A stretch of 64,000 nt of DNA from Epiperipatus broadwayi (Eukaryota > Onychophora > Udeonychophora > Euonychophora > Peripatidae), in NCBI GenBank assembly GCA_028023455.1, contig JAQFVV010000111.1, positions 1,743,909 through 1,807,908 of the forward strand, given 5' to 3'. How positions within the stretch are numbered: the first letter of the stretch is position 1; each line of letters begins with the position of its first letter. A program made the position numbers and the translations under genes. This document shows positions 34,511 to 47,159 of this stretch, in pieces. Under the pieces are notes generated by a model. That model worked only from the letters and a program-made list of their open reading frames with translations. It searched no databases and was not told the origin of the DNA.

Positions 34511-35595
34511 TTTTAATTAGTGATTTTCAATTTCCATTGTATCAAGAAATATTTTTAATTAACAAATATTTTTTGGCAATTATTAAGCGCAATTGCAAAT
34601 ACGTAAATATTTTCCATTATTAAACTCCACGCAAATTTAATCATTAATTAAATCCTTATCAGTTATCGATCTAAAATATATTTCTCAAATGTATTTTTTT
34701 TATTTTTTCTGGAATACAAAACTTATAATTGAATTTCCATGTACATTTTTATACAAAACCAAGTATTAGTAATGTTTAATCAAATAATTTCTTAAGAGAT
34801 TTCTGCACTTTTCTCTTGCAATATCCTTTACATTTATATTGACTTTTTTGCAACTGATGATTCATCAATACATGAAAAATGCTTGTATATTCTTTTCTTA
34901 CACTAAGTCAATTCAATATTTTTAAAGTTGGTTTATCATAAACTTCAGAATTCATAATTGTGTATTCATATATCTATATATAAGGTTTTTAATGACAAAC
35001 TTGGATATTGAGATTTTAAATAAATATAATAGTTTATAAAAAAAATTTCCCAATGTAAACATTGTTTATTATTATTTAATTTATTAATTACTATCTAAAA
35101 ACAACTATTACTACAAAATAGGATCTGCCAAAATATTTTTATACAAGTCTTTAGAGTTTTCATGATTTCAGGATCATTGTACTTGATCATGGTTCATTTT
35201 TTAAAACTGTTTTATATGTTGATTGTTTTCTGTTCCAGTCATAAATTTTCGTCTTATGATTTATATAAATATTTGTTACATAGTGAACTTTATACTGGCT
35301 TAAATTATTTAGTTTTATTTTATTCTTTATAAAAATGTTTATCATAATATAAACAGAAATTCAATTTTTAAAATTTTCTGTAATTTACAAGCTTTGCATA
35401 CTTTATATTTATTTTGAAATTTGAAACAAAATTGGAAGAGTTAAATAGATGTTATAATGTGATGTAAAATGACTTTTTTTTTTAATGAGGTCACATGTTT
35501 AAATGCCTGTAGTCTATATATTCAGAAATTCTGTTACCAAAGTTAAATATTTGCTCTCTCAAATTCCTTTTATACCATAGTAATACTATTTATTT
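34511..35595. other. No gene seen
   Basis: AT-rich, no recognisable content. Confidence 0.6.
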
Positions 35596-35599
35596 TTTA

Positions 35600-37110
35600 C
35601 TCCTTATTGCCAAATTATTATTTCTCTAGCCCTGGTTCATTTTTTCCTTCTTTGCTATTTTAATAAAAAGCTGCTTCGATAGTTCCATTATCTTCCCCTC
35701 ATATTCCCCAATTTTATTTAGACTTAAACATAAAATCATCAAACTCTTCCCTTTTATTTTTAATTTTTTTTCCATTTGATATACAATTTATCCTGATTTT
35801 CTTTAAGTTACTCTTATAAAAACAAATACTCATTACTCTTTCATATTCGCATAAACTACATCTACAATCCAAATTCTTATTCTATTTTTGTCTTTTTACT
35901 CTAGTGTTTAAAGCACCTGCCCTTACAAAATACTCATTTTTCTTTAGCATATCATATTTTATATAATTTTTATTCTTATATGATACCAATTTTTTTTATT
36001 ATTATTATTTATACTTATTTCCCACAATTCTGATTCTTTTTCTTTGACCAACTAATGTATTCTCTTTTTTTTTGCCTCACCATTATATATCGTAATATAT
36101 TTTTTACACATCTCATTTATGATAATAAACTATGTATATTAACTTTGCATATAAAAATTCCTTTGCTATTGTGTTGTTCTCTCCATATCCTCCAATTAAA
36201 AATTATTTTTTATTAATCTATTTTCATATATTGAAATTATACATTTTTAAATTTTCCTTCTTAAAAAAGTTTTTTCTTAAATAGGTTTGTTTGTTAATCA
36301 CTCCTTTTCAAATAATTTTACATAAGTCATATTTACTATAAGAGAAACGTGCCAGAGTTTAAGTAATTTTATTCTATTTTTTGAGTTTTTCTGTGAATCA
36401 TAATTTTCTCAATTATCTGTATAATTATTTTTTCATTTGAGAAAATATCTATAATTCCCACTTCTTCAAGTCAAATACTTCATTTTTCATCCTTCAATTT
36501 TATCCTTCTCCTTAAATATTAGAATCTTAGATTTTTTTTTCACTGAATTTTATTTTCCTTCTTCTCCCTGCCTCTTCACACCTCTTTAGTAATAACTATG
36601 CTAGAATCATTAGCAACAACAACAAAAAAGATACAGTATATAATGTATTTTCTTAGTTTCAATTGTAAAAATCATCATCCCAATCTCTAATCTTTCTATC
36701 TCAATCTTCTGTTCTTTTAAAAACAAAATAAATAAGAAAAATAATAATAGATATCCTGTTTCAAACCAGTTACACATTTAACTTCCATTGATTTTATATT
36801 CCTTACAGATATGTATGTAATGTATAAAAACTGTTTATAAAAATATTTAATCATTTTTAAGATTCCTATGGGTTTCAAGACTTCTCCACAACCTATTTCT
36901 GTCCAATCCTATCATAAGTCTTTTTTATATGTTAAAATTCAATAAATAATGACTTATTTTTCTTAAAAGACATTTCAGTCAATTGAAATTTCCTAAAGTA
37001 TTCCCTATTCTCCCTATAAAAATTCATTCTGAATTTTCTCAAATTTTCACTTTCTTTTATCAAATTCCCTACTTTTTCCATTATGATATGTATAATTTAT
37101 AAACTAAAAA
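35600..37110 (-). pseudogene. Decayed non-LTR retrotransposon reverse transcriptase
   Basis: On the minus strand, in order, there is KTYDRIGQ (36901-36922), matching RT motif A (EKAYDRV). Then SLKPIGILKMIK-like and CVTGLKQ-like blocks follow in shifting frames. An ANDSS block at 36601-36620 stands where motif C (YADD) is expected, followed by KIKFSEKKSKIL, matching the GLxxNxxKSKVM stretch. Further down, RAGALNTRVKR and CRCSLCEYE (35831-35866) match the C-terminal Cys-rich region of LINE polyproteins. Frames are broken throughout and motif C is mutated. It differs in sequence from both RTE copies, so it is a different clade. Confidence 0.65.
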
Positions 37111-37618
37111 TTATAATTAACTCTTTTCCATTTAAATTAATAGCATTTAAGTAGGTAGTTTTAACCATGAGAAATTCAAGATCACTTTTGCTTTGCTGGA
37201 GAACAAGTTCACTTTTTATTTCCAAGAAGATACTTTTATCCTCTCTGATCTTATAAAAACATTGAGCATCTTCTCTGCTTTAACAAACTGCACAATAGAA
37301 TATATCTTTATATTAACCGTTATTACTTTATTTATATAAGAAGATTCTGCTCTACATTCATCATCGGGAAATTCTTGTGTTTCATTGTAAATTCCCATTT
37401 GACCAAGTTAGATAAATGATATGGGTGACAGACAATATTTTTTTTCTACATATTGTAATTTTTTTGTAAAACAAAAAAAAAAAAAACAATGCAAGTTTTG
37501 CCATGAAGAAAACATACAAATGTATGTGGTGTTTCAGAGGACGATCTAGCTCTGTTGGTAGTATATCCAGTTAGAATTGTATTGCATATAAGTTTATTGC
37601 ATGTTAAGATTTTGAAGA

Positions 37619-38488
37619 TGGAGAATGAAAGTAAAAAGGATAAAGAGCAGTAGGATATAATGGAAGTAAGTACTTCTGAAACTAACTGTGAAGAAGATAG
37701 TTTTAAAACTTCAGATATGGACAATATCCATCCAGATAGTGATTTGTGCAATCAAATAAAGCATGAAGACATTAATAAAGAACTAAAAATGCATGAGAAT
37801 ATTGTAACATTATCACAATTGGATGTGATGCAGATGTTTAGCATAGTATTAAAACAGATGGAAGATAATAATAAGCACACTCACAAACAGATGGAACAAA
37901 TAAACCAAACTGAAAGATAATCAATAACAGATGAATGAGCATTATAAATATATGGCTCAAATGATGGATAATTTTTGCAAACCAATTAAATCGGAACAAA
38001 AAGTTGATGATTTAAAGCAAATAAAGAAAGAGATAGAAAATGAGTAAATACAACTTCAAGAAAAAACAATGGATCCAATCATGGACAATGAACAGGCTCA
38101 ATTGCTTTTAAAATTCAGAAAATGAACCAAAAATATATAATGAACTTTTAAATGAATCTGAATCAAAACTATTAGATGAAAATGTATAAAATAAACACAA
38201 ACATATTCAAATAAACGAACAAATAGCAGAAGGTGAACTGTTGATCTAACACGTGTAGATAATAATGAACTAAAACTACTGAAAGAAATTGAAAGCAAAG
38301 AGGAATTGTTAAAACTAGACATCCAAATACATGAGGATAAGCCTGAAAGCTCACAACTAAAGTCATATGGATCAAAAGAATGTGATATACTATATGAAGT
38401 GCCACCCATAATCTCTCAACTAGAGAAAAGTTTACTTTATCCCCAAAATGAAATGGAAATACTATTAACCCAAAAATTAAATGATTAA
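37619..38488 (+). pseudogene. Decayed acidic coiled-coil ORF, possibly retroelement gag
   Basis: The reading starts at an ATG at 37619 (MENESKKDKEQ), meets a stop, and continues in the same frame from 37660 for 86 codons: Glu/Asp-rich, then SQLDVMQMFSIVLKQMED and a His/Gln/Asn-rich heptad-like stretch. After a frameshift near 37915 similar Lys/Glu-rich text continues with stops, ending in a 60-codon frame (38306-38488). Amphipathic N-terminal ORFs like this occur in LTR-element gag and LINE ORF1 proteins. No Zn knuckle or other signature was found. A host coiled-coil pseudogene cannot be excluded. Confidence 0.4.
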
Positions 38489-38489
38489 T

Positions 38490-40270
38490 ATAAGTGTTAT
38501 GTTTTGTTGTATAAGGAATTTTCCGTTTTCTTAAATGATTTGCCTCTCATACTGATTAATCTATTGTATAAGGAAATCCAACAGCAAGCAAACATTAAGT
38601 CTGTGTTTTATACGGATTTATTGTATTTCTACAGTTATGCATAACAGAAATATTACTGATCTTCAACTTAGAACTGGGAAGAAATAAAACACAACTTTTT
38701 CCCACACCAATTGCTTCTCCATTGTTGCCATAAAAGAAAAAACTTCCAGATAGACTTTATTATGAAACTACACCTGAACAGTTCTATGTTATCAAACAAT
38801 GGCTGAATAATGAGCCTATAAAGTGCTATTGGACATCTAAAAATAATTTTTAATATGTACAATTTTTTGTTGTTGTTGTTGTTGTTGTTTTAAGTTTGAG
38901 AATTTGAAATGAACAATCCATTATTTATTTCAATTAAAAAAAAATCTAAACAAAATGATAACACAAGTTTGGTTTAAAAAAAAAAACTAAAATGAGGTTC
39001 TAGAAAGAAACTTAAGTTTTGATATAAAAATCAGGTTTTTTTTTTTTTGCTTTGCTTAATCAGATTGGAATATTACTTCATTCACATCCCAGGATTTCTC
39101 TATGGCTTATGATTAAAAAGGAACACTACTAACAGCTAGATCTAATCTAGAAGGCTGAAATGAAGAATTAGTACTTATTTAAAGGACATAGAAATTACAA
39201 GGCTATACTATCACTCTAAACAGATTTTTAATATTTGTCGCAAAGAAATAAATGACAATTATTTTGTTTTGGATGATTCTTATATTTAAAGAGTGATTTG
39301 TACTTTATTTTAATAATTTGGATTTGTAAATAAGGTTTATTATTTGGGTATTATTTCTTCCCTTACTATCCAGACAATATCATATTAGGTCCAGTTTAAA
39401 TGTCAGTGTTTTAATAATAGCAAGTAATCACATACAATAATGAATCTTAAAATAGTATTCATATTTTCTGTCATGTATTTACTCAAGGTGTTAAATACCA
39501 ATTGTTAAATATTTTTGAAAGTTTAATGAAATTAAAAGCCAAAAAAAAATTATATTTAAAATTACTGATTTGGTATTTTGTATTAGTTGTTTCTAATTTA
39601 TATTTATCAAAAGCTATGTGATCATAATGATGATGATGTATTCATGATAACTTAATTTCAAGATTTGTTATTTCATTACATCTATATGTACACTTTTATC
39701 TCATTTTACTTGATAGTTATGCTGTTGATTGTCTAACCATTATAAAACTATTCTGATATTTTTAATAATTTGAAAATCTTATTTTTAAATAATTGAAAAT
39801 TAGTTATTGTTTTTAGCTATCTGAAATAATGAAAACAGGTCTTCATTATGTTGGAAAAAGTATTTTATATTGTAGAGAAATATTTAGCATATTAGCAGAC
39901 TTGTATAAAATATGAGACTGGTAGTATTATATTTTATAGTTACAACAGGATTACTATATTCACAATCTTCAAATTCAGGGATTTATTCAGTCACAAACTG
40001 GGAAAAAATATTAAATAAATAAAAAATTAGAAAATAAATTTTACTTTTGTGAATTTCAGCTCGCAGTTCATCTGCATAGTATTTTCATTATTATTTTTGT
40101 ATTACATTACGAGAAAATGGCTGAAGATATTTTTTCACAAACACATTACAATGTATTACCTAAGAATTGCTTCCATTTTCATCACTGCGACAAAAAGATT
40201 AATAACTTTATTTTTATTTATTTATATAATTGTCTTTATGTGTATAAAAATACAATAGTAACTTTAAAAA
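38490..40270. other. No gene seen; (TTG)n microsatellite at 38868-38890
   Basis: AT-rich. Apart from the microsatellite and poly-A/T runs no structure stands out. Confidence 0.6.
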
Positions 40271-40274
40271 ATGT

Positions 40275-41215
40275 GAAAGGCTAAAATCTTTGACAGAAGT
40301 GCCTTAAAAATGCTTATGTGATAGCCAATCAGATGTAGTAATGACTGCACATGGAACTCAATTCAAGAATACAAGCCAGAACTACGTGAAAAAGATGGGA
40401 ACCCACCTTCTTCTCTACTTAAATTTATATATAAATAAATCAGACTCGAGCTTTCCGAACTAAGCATGAAGCTTAAAACACCCTCACATTTAATTCACTA
40501 AATATTATATATAAATAAACAACACTATATCTTTCGATTTACAATGAAGCAATTTTCAAATCTAATGAAATCATAGTAACAAATGTAAATATATTAATTT
40601 CACGCTCTTAGTTTGGAATGCTTGAGTCTGACTTATTTATGTATAAATTTAAGTAGAGAAGAAGGTGGGTTCCCATCTTTTTTTCATAGTTCTGGCTTGT
40701 GTTCTTGAATTCAGAGTTCCATGTGCAGTCATTATTACATCTGATTGGCTGTCACATAAGCATTTTTAAGATGCTTCTGTCGAAGTTTCTAACCTTTCAT
40801 AATATTATTAAAATCATCTGCTAGCGCTTAATAAATTTAATATATTTACATTTGTAACTATCATTTCATTAGATTTGAAAATTGCTTCGTTTTAAATCGA
40901 AAGATTTTGCATTGTTTATTCATATATAAAATTTAGTGAATTAAATGTGAAAGTGTTTTAAGCTTAATGCTCTTAGTTCAGAATGCTTGAGTCTGACTTA
41001 TTTATATATAAATTTAAGCACAGAAGAAGATGGATTCCCATCTTTTTCTCATAGTTCTGGCTTGTGTTCTTGAATTGAGAGTTCCACATGCAGTCATTAT
41101 TACATTTGATTGGCTGTCACATAAGCATTTTTAAGGCGCTTCTGTCGAAGGTTTTAGCCTTTCATGTTATTAAAATCATCTGCTGGGGTTTAATAAATTT
41201 AATATATTTACATTA
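40275..41215. repeat. Three copies of a ~345-365 bp unit, one inverted
   Basis: 40275-40598 is an inverted copy, 40600-40830 a partial direct copy, and 40833-41170 a full direct copy, followed by the start of another (to 41215). Diagnostic blocks are gagtctgacttattta, tatataaatttaag, gttctggcttgtgttcttga, gtgcagtcattattacat and ctgtcacataagcattttta. The period between direct copies is about 365 bp. The inverted and direct copies meet at about 40599. The unit has TATA-like sequence but no ORF. Confidence 0.85.
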
Positions 41216-43225
41216 GTTTGTTTTATTTTTTAATAAACTGCAAATTTATATTGTTCATTAAATTGTTAACAGAATACAATGCTATTATTTTTTACAAATT
41301 TTTATGATTTGTGTTATTATAAAATTTTGCACTAAATTTTGCAGTTATGTTGATATTAGATTGTACTGGCTTTTTTTTTTTTTTAATTACCAATACATAT
41401 TCACATTAGTTTATATATAAAAAATTCTGTACTTTCTTTGCTTTGAATATGTTTATTTTATTGTTTAACATTTTCAATATGGCTTTGGTGGTTCAATCTG
41501 AAATACTTGAATTTTATATAAAATATAACTTAACTATTTTATTTACAACTCAGAAATTATAATCCAAAATATTTATCTTCAAAATGTGTATTTATAAACA
41601 TAAACAGTATATCTATGATTTTAATTTTATGTAATTACATTTAAAAATCAGGATTACTAATAATAGTATAGCATTTTTGTTATACTTTTTATTTAATAAT
41701 AGTTTATTTTTCTGCATCATTTCTTCAATGTAATATAGTCAATTTTAAAATTAGCCACCTTTGTGGAAAGCTAGGAAACAAACATACACATTATGTGTGC
41801 ATGTGATATCAAACATATCACTACCACTTTTAGTATTTTAATTATAACCATTTTTCTTAATGTTTATATATATATATTGTTTGTTTGTTTAAAAAATATA
41901 CATATTTTTATTAGAATTCATAGTTAATAAAATAAATTCACAGATTTTGCTGATATATTTATTAAAATAAATCTTTTAAAACAAATGTAAACAAAAGGCT
42001 TGGATGAGTGTAAGGTTTCTACTTTCACAAATAAGCTTAATAAGAATGATTGGTATATATATTTATGTCTCATCTTTTTCATTATTTTAGAATATAGTTT
42101 GAATATTTAAATGTTTCAATTTTAGTAATGTATCTAAATGTACAATTTATGAATAAGTAATTAACTTAAAAATATTTAAATTTTTTTTATTATTAACTCT
42201 CAATATTTTCTTATCTTTATTTGGTTATTTTATTTTTTTCATTGATGCATTATTAAATTATGAAAATTTAATAATTGTATGGCATTTTTGTTAAGGAGAA
42301 TATCTAAAAGATGATTTTTTTAAAAAAAAACTTTATTATAAATAAAGAGAATTTTAAATTACTACAGAAAATGCTAAAACAAATGTTACAAGCCTAAAAT
42401 CAAAATATAAAGTTTATTGTGGGTAGATCTTATCCAAAATGTTTATCAAATCTCCAATAACTAAGATTTCTTCTTAAAGAGATTGCACACTTTAAGAATG
42501 TTAAAATATTATAGCAGGAAAAAAAATGTTTTTCAGCAATTAAAGTATATGGGAACATGAATAAAAAGTTAAAAAAATCATAACTCCTTTTTTTTTTTGG
42601 AGGAGGAGGAGAAAATGTTGAGAATGATAAAAATAAGCAAATTTGTGCTTTTTTTTTTGTTTTCTGATATCAAGCAAAAATTTAAATAAGTTAATAAAGA
42701 ATGCAATTTTATGTACTATGATTTCGAATTTTACATTTAAGTTGTATGTATAGCATTTAAAGTTTAAAGGACTATTATAGAAAATTCATGAAGATATGTG
42801 TGTGTAAATATATGATTGCTTTATGCAATTTAATATAATGATAGTGGAGATTTAGAATTGAAATTTTCAGAACAATAAATTTTTAAATAAATGTATTTCA
42901 TTTAATTTATAGAACAATATTATATTCAACTGTCATTAGAATGCTTAAGCATCCCATGCAATCTTCTGAGCCACAAAGCATATGATTATTATTACATCAT
43001 ATGGTAATATTGAAATTTCATATATTATTAATTATACATTTTTTGTAAACTATAGATTGAATACTGTTATTCTGAAATTCTTGGATTTTCTGATTAAAAT
43101 TTTTTATTGATTTGAATAAAATTATTTAAATAATTACAGTGGTAAAAATGAAGCATGCTTAAAAAGTATTCTTATATTTGTTGATTTACAATGATTAAGA
43201 AAAAATAAATAGTATTAATTGAATA
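41216..43225. other. No gene seen
   Basis: AT-rich with long homopolymers and a short (GGA)n at 42599-42611. No coding or RNA signal. Confidence 0.6.
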
Positions 43226-43233
43226 AAATAAAG

Positions 43234-43337
43234 TCAAGCATTGTTAGCCGAGAGATCAGCATAGCCGCCTTGTAAGCAAGGAGTTGCTTGCAGACCGTTG
43301 TTGCAGGTTCGCCTCTCGGCCGATGCTATGACATATG
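43234..43337 (+). mobile_element. tRNA-derived SINE copy
   Basis: It starts gtcaagcattgttagccgag and ends ggccgatgctatgacatatg, followed by an A-rich tail. It contains ttgcaggttcgcctctc as the B-box region. The middle has an extra ~10 bp (gttgcttgcagac) compared with the 94 bp copies, and this extra segment is shared with the copy at 48561. The flanking duplication is not clear. Confidence 0.8.
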
Positions 43338-43344
43338 GAGAAAA

Positions 43345-43865
43345 AAAAAGTATAAGCCAATATGGCTTTTAAATTCATTATTTATTATTACTAGATTACA
43401 CAGAAATTTCATAAACTAATTATTTTGCCCTGTGTGATTTAGTGCAATGATTGACAATCAGACTCTAATAGAGTTCAATGACCATGTATTATGACTATTC
43501 TTTGGTATTTCCAATATTGAAACTTTTTATAAAATCCTGAGCAGTCTACCTTTTGGTTGTTTTTTATTTTATTTGAAAAAATTTTGCTTTATATATATGA
43601 GAAAGTATGGTAATAAAAACTGCTCTTTTTGAATGCTGTTTATAATGTGCTCTTTGGGTAAATATGCTAATGTAACATTAGACTGGTTATTAAATGACTC
43701 ATCATCATTATTTTTCTGCTGACATGTTGAGGATAGGTTTGAGCATAACATTTGAAACTTTTTGCTTCTATAGTTGAAATACAGTTGAAAAGCAATAGTA
43801 CATTTTCTGGTCCGATCTTTGAACATTTCAACTTTTTTAAAATTACTTTCTCTTTATAAATTGTA
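43345..43865. other. No gene seen
   Basis: An 85-codon minus-strand frame at 43569-43826 shows no recognisable domain. It lies just downstream of the RTE element's 3' end. Confidence 0.5.
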
Positions 43866-44199
43866 GTTTACATGTATGTCTGCTATTTTTACATATATGT
43901 TTGCTATTTCATAATTATCATCAACCATTATCAATCCGCTGCAGGATGAAGGTCTCTCCAAGTTCAAACCATCTCTCCGATCTTTAGCTTCTCTTTTCCA
44001 CATACCCCTACACACTTTCTTATTTCATCCATCCATCTCCATGTGGTCTCTTTCTGCATCTTTTACAATCTTTTGGAGTCCAGTTTAAGATTTCAATTGT
44101 CCATCTATTATCATCTCTTCTAACAATATATTCAGCCCAACTCCACTTCAGTCTTTTAATTTTTTCAATGAGGTCAGTAACACCTGTTTGTTCTCTTAT

Positions 44200-45430
44200 T
44201 CATATATTGCGTTTTTGATCTCTTCTTATTACTCCCAATATGCATCTCTCCATACTTCTTTGAGTGGTGTGAAGTCTCTGTATTGCTCTTATATTAAGTG
44301 TCCAAGTCTTAGATCCATAAGTAAGAACTGGTAAAACACATTTATTAAAAACCTTCCTTTTCAAACACATAGGCATATTCCCTTTTAGTATCAAGTTATT
44401 TCTACCAAAACCACTCCAACCAAGTTTAATTCTATGATTAATTTCATCCATTGTGTTTCCATCTGTATTAATAATCTGACCAAGGTATTTGTAACTGTTA
44501 ACTTCTTCTAACTCATCATAATCAATCTTTATTTTCATATTTTGAGAAAATCCATTAAACATTACTTTAGTCTTTTTAACATTTATCTTTAGTCCTACTT
44601 TCATCTGATAAATCCTGCAACATTTCCTCCAGCTCTAAAGCATTATTTGCAAAAACAACTACATCATCTGCAAAATCTAAATGACTTGTATAATCTCCAT
44701 TTACTTTCACTCCTTTAGTTTCTCATTTTAATCCACAAAGTACTTTTTGCAGCACTGCTATAAAAAGTTTTGGAGATATGGAGTTAGCCTATCTTATACC
44801 CTTCTCAATGTTGACTTTCCTAGTATCATTATGTAATCTAATTATTGCTGCGGCATTTTTATAAATATTCTTTGAAATATGACAATATCCTGGATCTATA
44901 CTTTGATGATCTAATGCTTTAATCAATGAAGAAATGTTTATAGAATCAAATGCCTTTTCATAATCTACAAATCCAAAGCATAATGGCAACTCATATTCAT
45001 TTGTCTTTTCTATAACTTCTCTCAATACCTGGAAATGATCTACCGTACTAAAACCAGTTTTAAATCCAGATTTTTCTCTTGGTTGGTGGAAATCCGATGT
45101 TCTCCTTAGATGAGTTGTAATTACCTTGGTAAAAATTTTGTATAAAACAGATAAAAATCTGATAGGTCTGTAATTTCTAATATCTTTATCACCTTTTTTA
45201 AATATTAATATTAATACTGCATTCTTCCAATCATCTGGTACATCTTTATCATTTAGATATTTTGGTATATAACTTTTAAAATTTTTTTTATTTCTTCACC
45301 TGCTTCTTTTAATATATCAATTACAATTCCATCATTACCTGGAGCCTTTCCTTTCATCAAAAATTTAATTGCATGTCTCACTTCTTCATTTAAAATTCTG
45401 GACAATTCGGAAGATAGATATAGGAGGTAC
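44200..45430 (-). pseudogene. RTE reverse transcriptase domain (broken)
   Basis: From 5' to 3' on the minus strand there is a KAPGNDGI-type block near 45345; FVDYEKAFDSI (motif A, 44944-44970); an INIEKGIR block; LDFADDVVVFANN (motif C, 44663-44674 for FADD); then a 134-codon open frame (44604-44200). This frame has LKINVKKTKVMFNG, YKYLGQIINTDG and VLPVLTYGSKTWTL, the typical post-RT region of RTE proteins. The metal-binding Asp residues of motifs A and C are kept. Stops interrupt the domain in several places. The enzyme would copy the element's RNA at a nicked chromosomal site. Confidence 0.88.
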
Positions 45431-45812
45431 TTGTTCTTTATTACTATATAATTTTTGATAGAAGTCTTCTATCTATTTCATGATGTCATCTCTTTTTTTA
45501 GTAATAGTTCCATCTTTTTTCCTTATTGCAGATATAAATTTTCTACCAATACCAAAATGTTGTTTTACACTCTTTAAACTCTTATTCTCTTTTATAGCTT
45601 TCTATCATTTTTCAACTCTTTTCCATACCATTTTACAGAATTTGAGGTATTCAATCCTTTTTAATGCATCATTTTTGTATATTTTCATATTCCTTCTTTT
45701 CTTCATAAATTCTCTAGTCTCAGTAGAAATGTTATTGGTCAGTTGCTGCTTTTTTTCTACCAGCTATCTTTGTTGCAGTTTTTAAAAGTGTATCAGTTAT
45801 TTTCTTATTAAT

Positions 45813-46713
45813 TTAATTCAAATCTGAATCATGTTCAAAATCTACTAATACTTTAAACTGATTTGTAAGTCCTAATTTAAATTCATTAGAATGTTTCCGA
45901 AGATTAGGAATATCAACTATAAATATTGTTTTTCTTAATAATTTTTGTCTCTCTAGTTTTGCATTAACACATATCTTGCATCTTACTGATTGATGATCAC
46001 TTCCTGTGTTAAATTTATTAAGAACATTACAATCTTGAAATATGTATTTTCTGTTAGTCAAAATATAATCCAATTCTGCTGTACCTTCATTTGGATGCTT
46101 CCATGTCCATTTTCTTTAATATTTTTCTCAAAAAAAAGAATTATAATATAAAATTTTTCTTTTTCTGCAAGCTCCACAAGTCTATGACCTCTCTCATTTC
46201 TATTACTATATACCTACAGTACTTTCATCTTTCATTTGTTTACCATTTCTAGCATTAAAGTCTCTCATAACAATTTTAAAATGTTGTTTACTCTGATCAA
46301 AAGCCTTTTGTGCATTCATATAAAAATCTTCTACTGCTTCATCACTATGTGAACTTGATGGGGCATAAACCTGAATCATCTGCATTTGGTATCTGTTATT
46401 AAGTTGTATAACTAATCTTACCACTGTCCGATATACTATCAATCTCCACAATGCTGTTCTTTCACTTTTTATTTATAATGAATCCTACTCCACTTGTATT
46501 TCCAATATTTCTGCCTTTATAGTAGAGTATATGTCCACTTTTTAAATCAATTGTCTCTTCACCTTTTCTTCTAACTTCACTAAGTCCAATAATGTCCCAT
46601 TTAATATAAGACAGTTCTTCTTCTAATTCTTGCAATCTTTCTTCACTTGAAAGTGATCTGCAGTTGTAAGTAACTAAATAAAAGATTATCATCAAATTGT
46701 AGCCTGGGTTCAC
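45813..46713 (-). pseudogene. RTE apurinic-type endonuclease domain (broken)
   Basis: Open pieces at 46713-46462, 46451-46206 and 46073-45813. The first has TYNCRSLSSEERLQELEE and DIIGLSEVR, the N-terminal and metal-binding Glu blocks of the APE-like fold that nicks target DNA. The second has IQVYAPSSSHSDE and MRDFNAR, the place of the catalytic GDFNA motif, here with Gly replaced by Arg. The third has LDYILTNRKY and GSDHQSVR, the SDHR motif with Arg replaced by Gln. The stops between pieces and two changed catalytic-motif residues indicate a dead copy. Confidence 0.85.
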
Positions 46714-47159
46714 AATCAGGGAACCCTTAGCACTCTCCTATTTCAGTCACCAACCACTGCCTTGGCTGGTGACTTTGCAGCTTCCTGGGAATAAGGGCCA
46801 TGATTAATTTTTGTCTGACATGTTTGTAAATGTCTATTAGAAAAAAAATGTTTTCATTCACACAAACATTTATTCTGCCTTGTCAGGTAACTGAGAAGAA
46901 AGACCATGGTGTTTCTTGATCTTAAACTCAGAGGTGAAAAGCCAATAAACTCACCATGCTGGCTAATGTGGATTGGTGAGTAGCCCATCCATGTTTGTAT
47001 ACTATATGAATAATCACATAGTAATATCAGCTGCAATGACAAGAACGTATGGAGTGGACATTAGGAATTTGCCCTACTCGGTTCCTTTAAGCCCTCCAAG
47101 AGGAATCAAAGGGTCTTCTTCCAGTTAATAGCAAACTTCTTTCTGCAGCCTATTTCATA

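Larger units (their letters stand above)
43866..47150 (-). mobile_element. Near full-length RTE-clade LINE, inactivated
   Basis: About 3.2 kb, the usual RTE length, with a single endonuclease-RT gene order on the minus strand. The less AT-rich 46720-47150 looks like its 5' leader. It ends in two 20 bp units (acatgtatgtctgctatttt and acatatatgtttgctatttc, 43870-43910) in place of poly-A, as RTE elements often end in short repeats. The coding region is broken into at least five open frames by stops and frameshifts. A 5'-truncated relative lies at 59016-61480 on the other strand. Confidence 0.8.

Noticed and set aside
38098-38409. 103-codon and 77-codon minus-strand ORFs
   Set aside because: They overlap each other and lie antisense to the coiled-coil ORF relic.
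45480-45785. 101-codon plus-strand ORF
   Set aside because: It is the antisense shadow of the RTE coding region on the minus strand; its Phe/Leu richness comes from reading A-rich coding DNA backwards.
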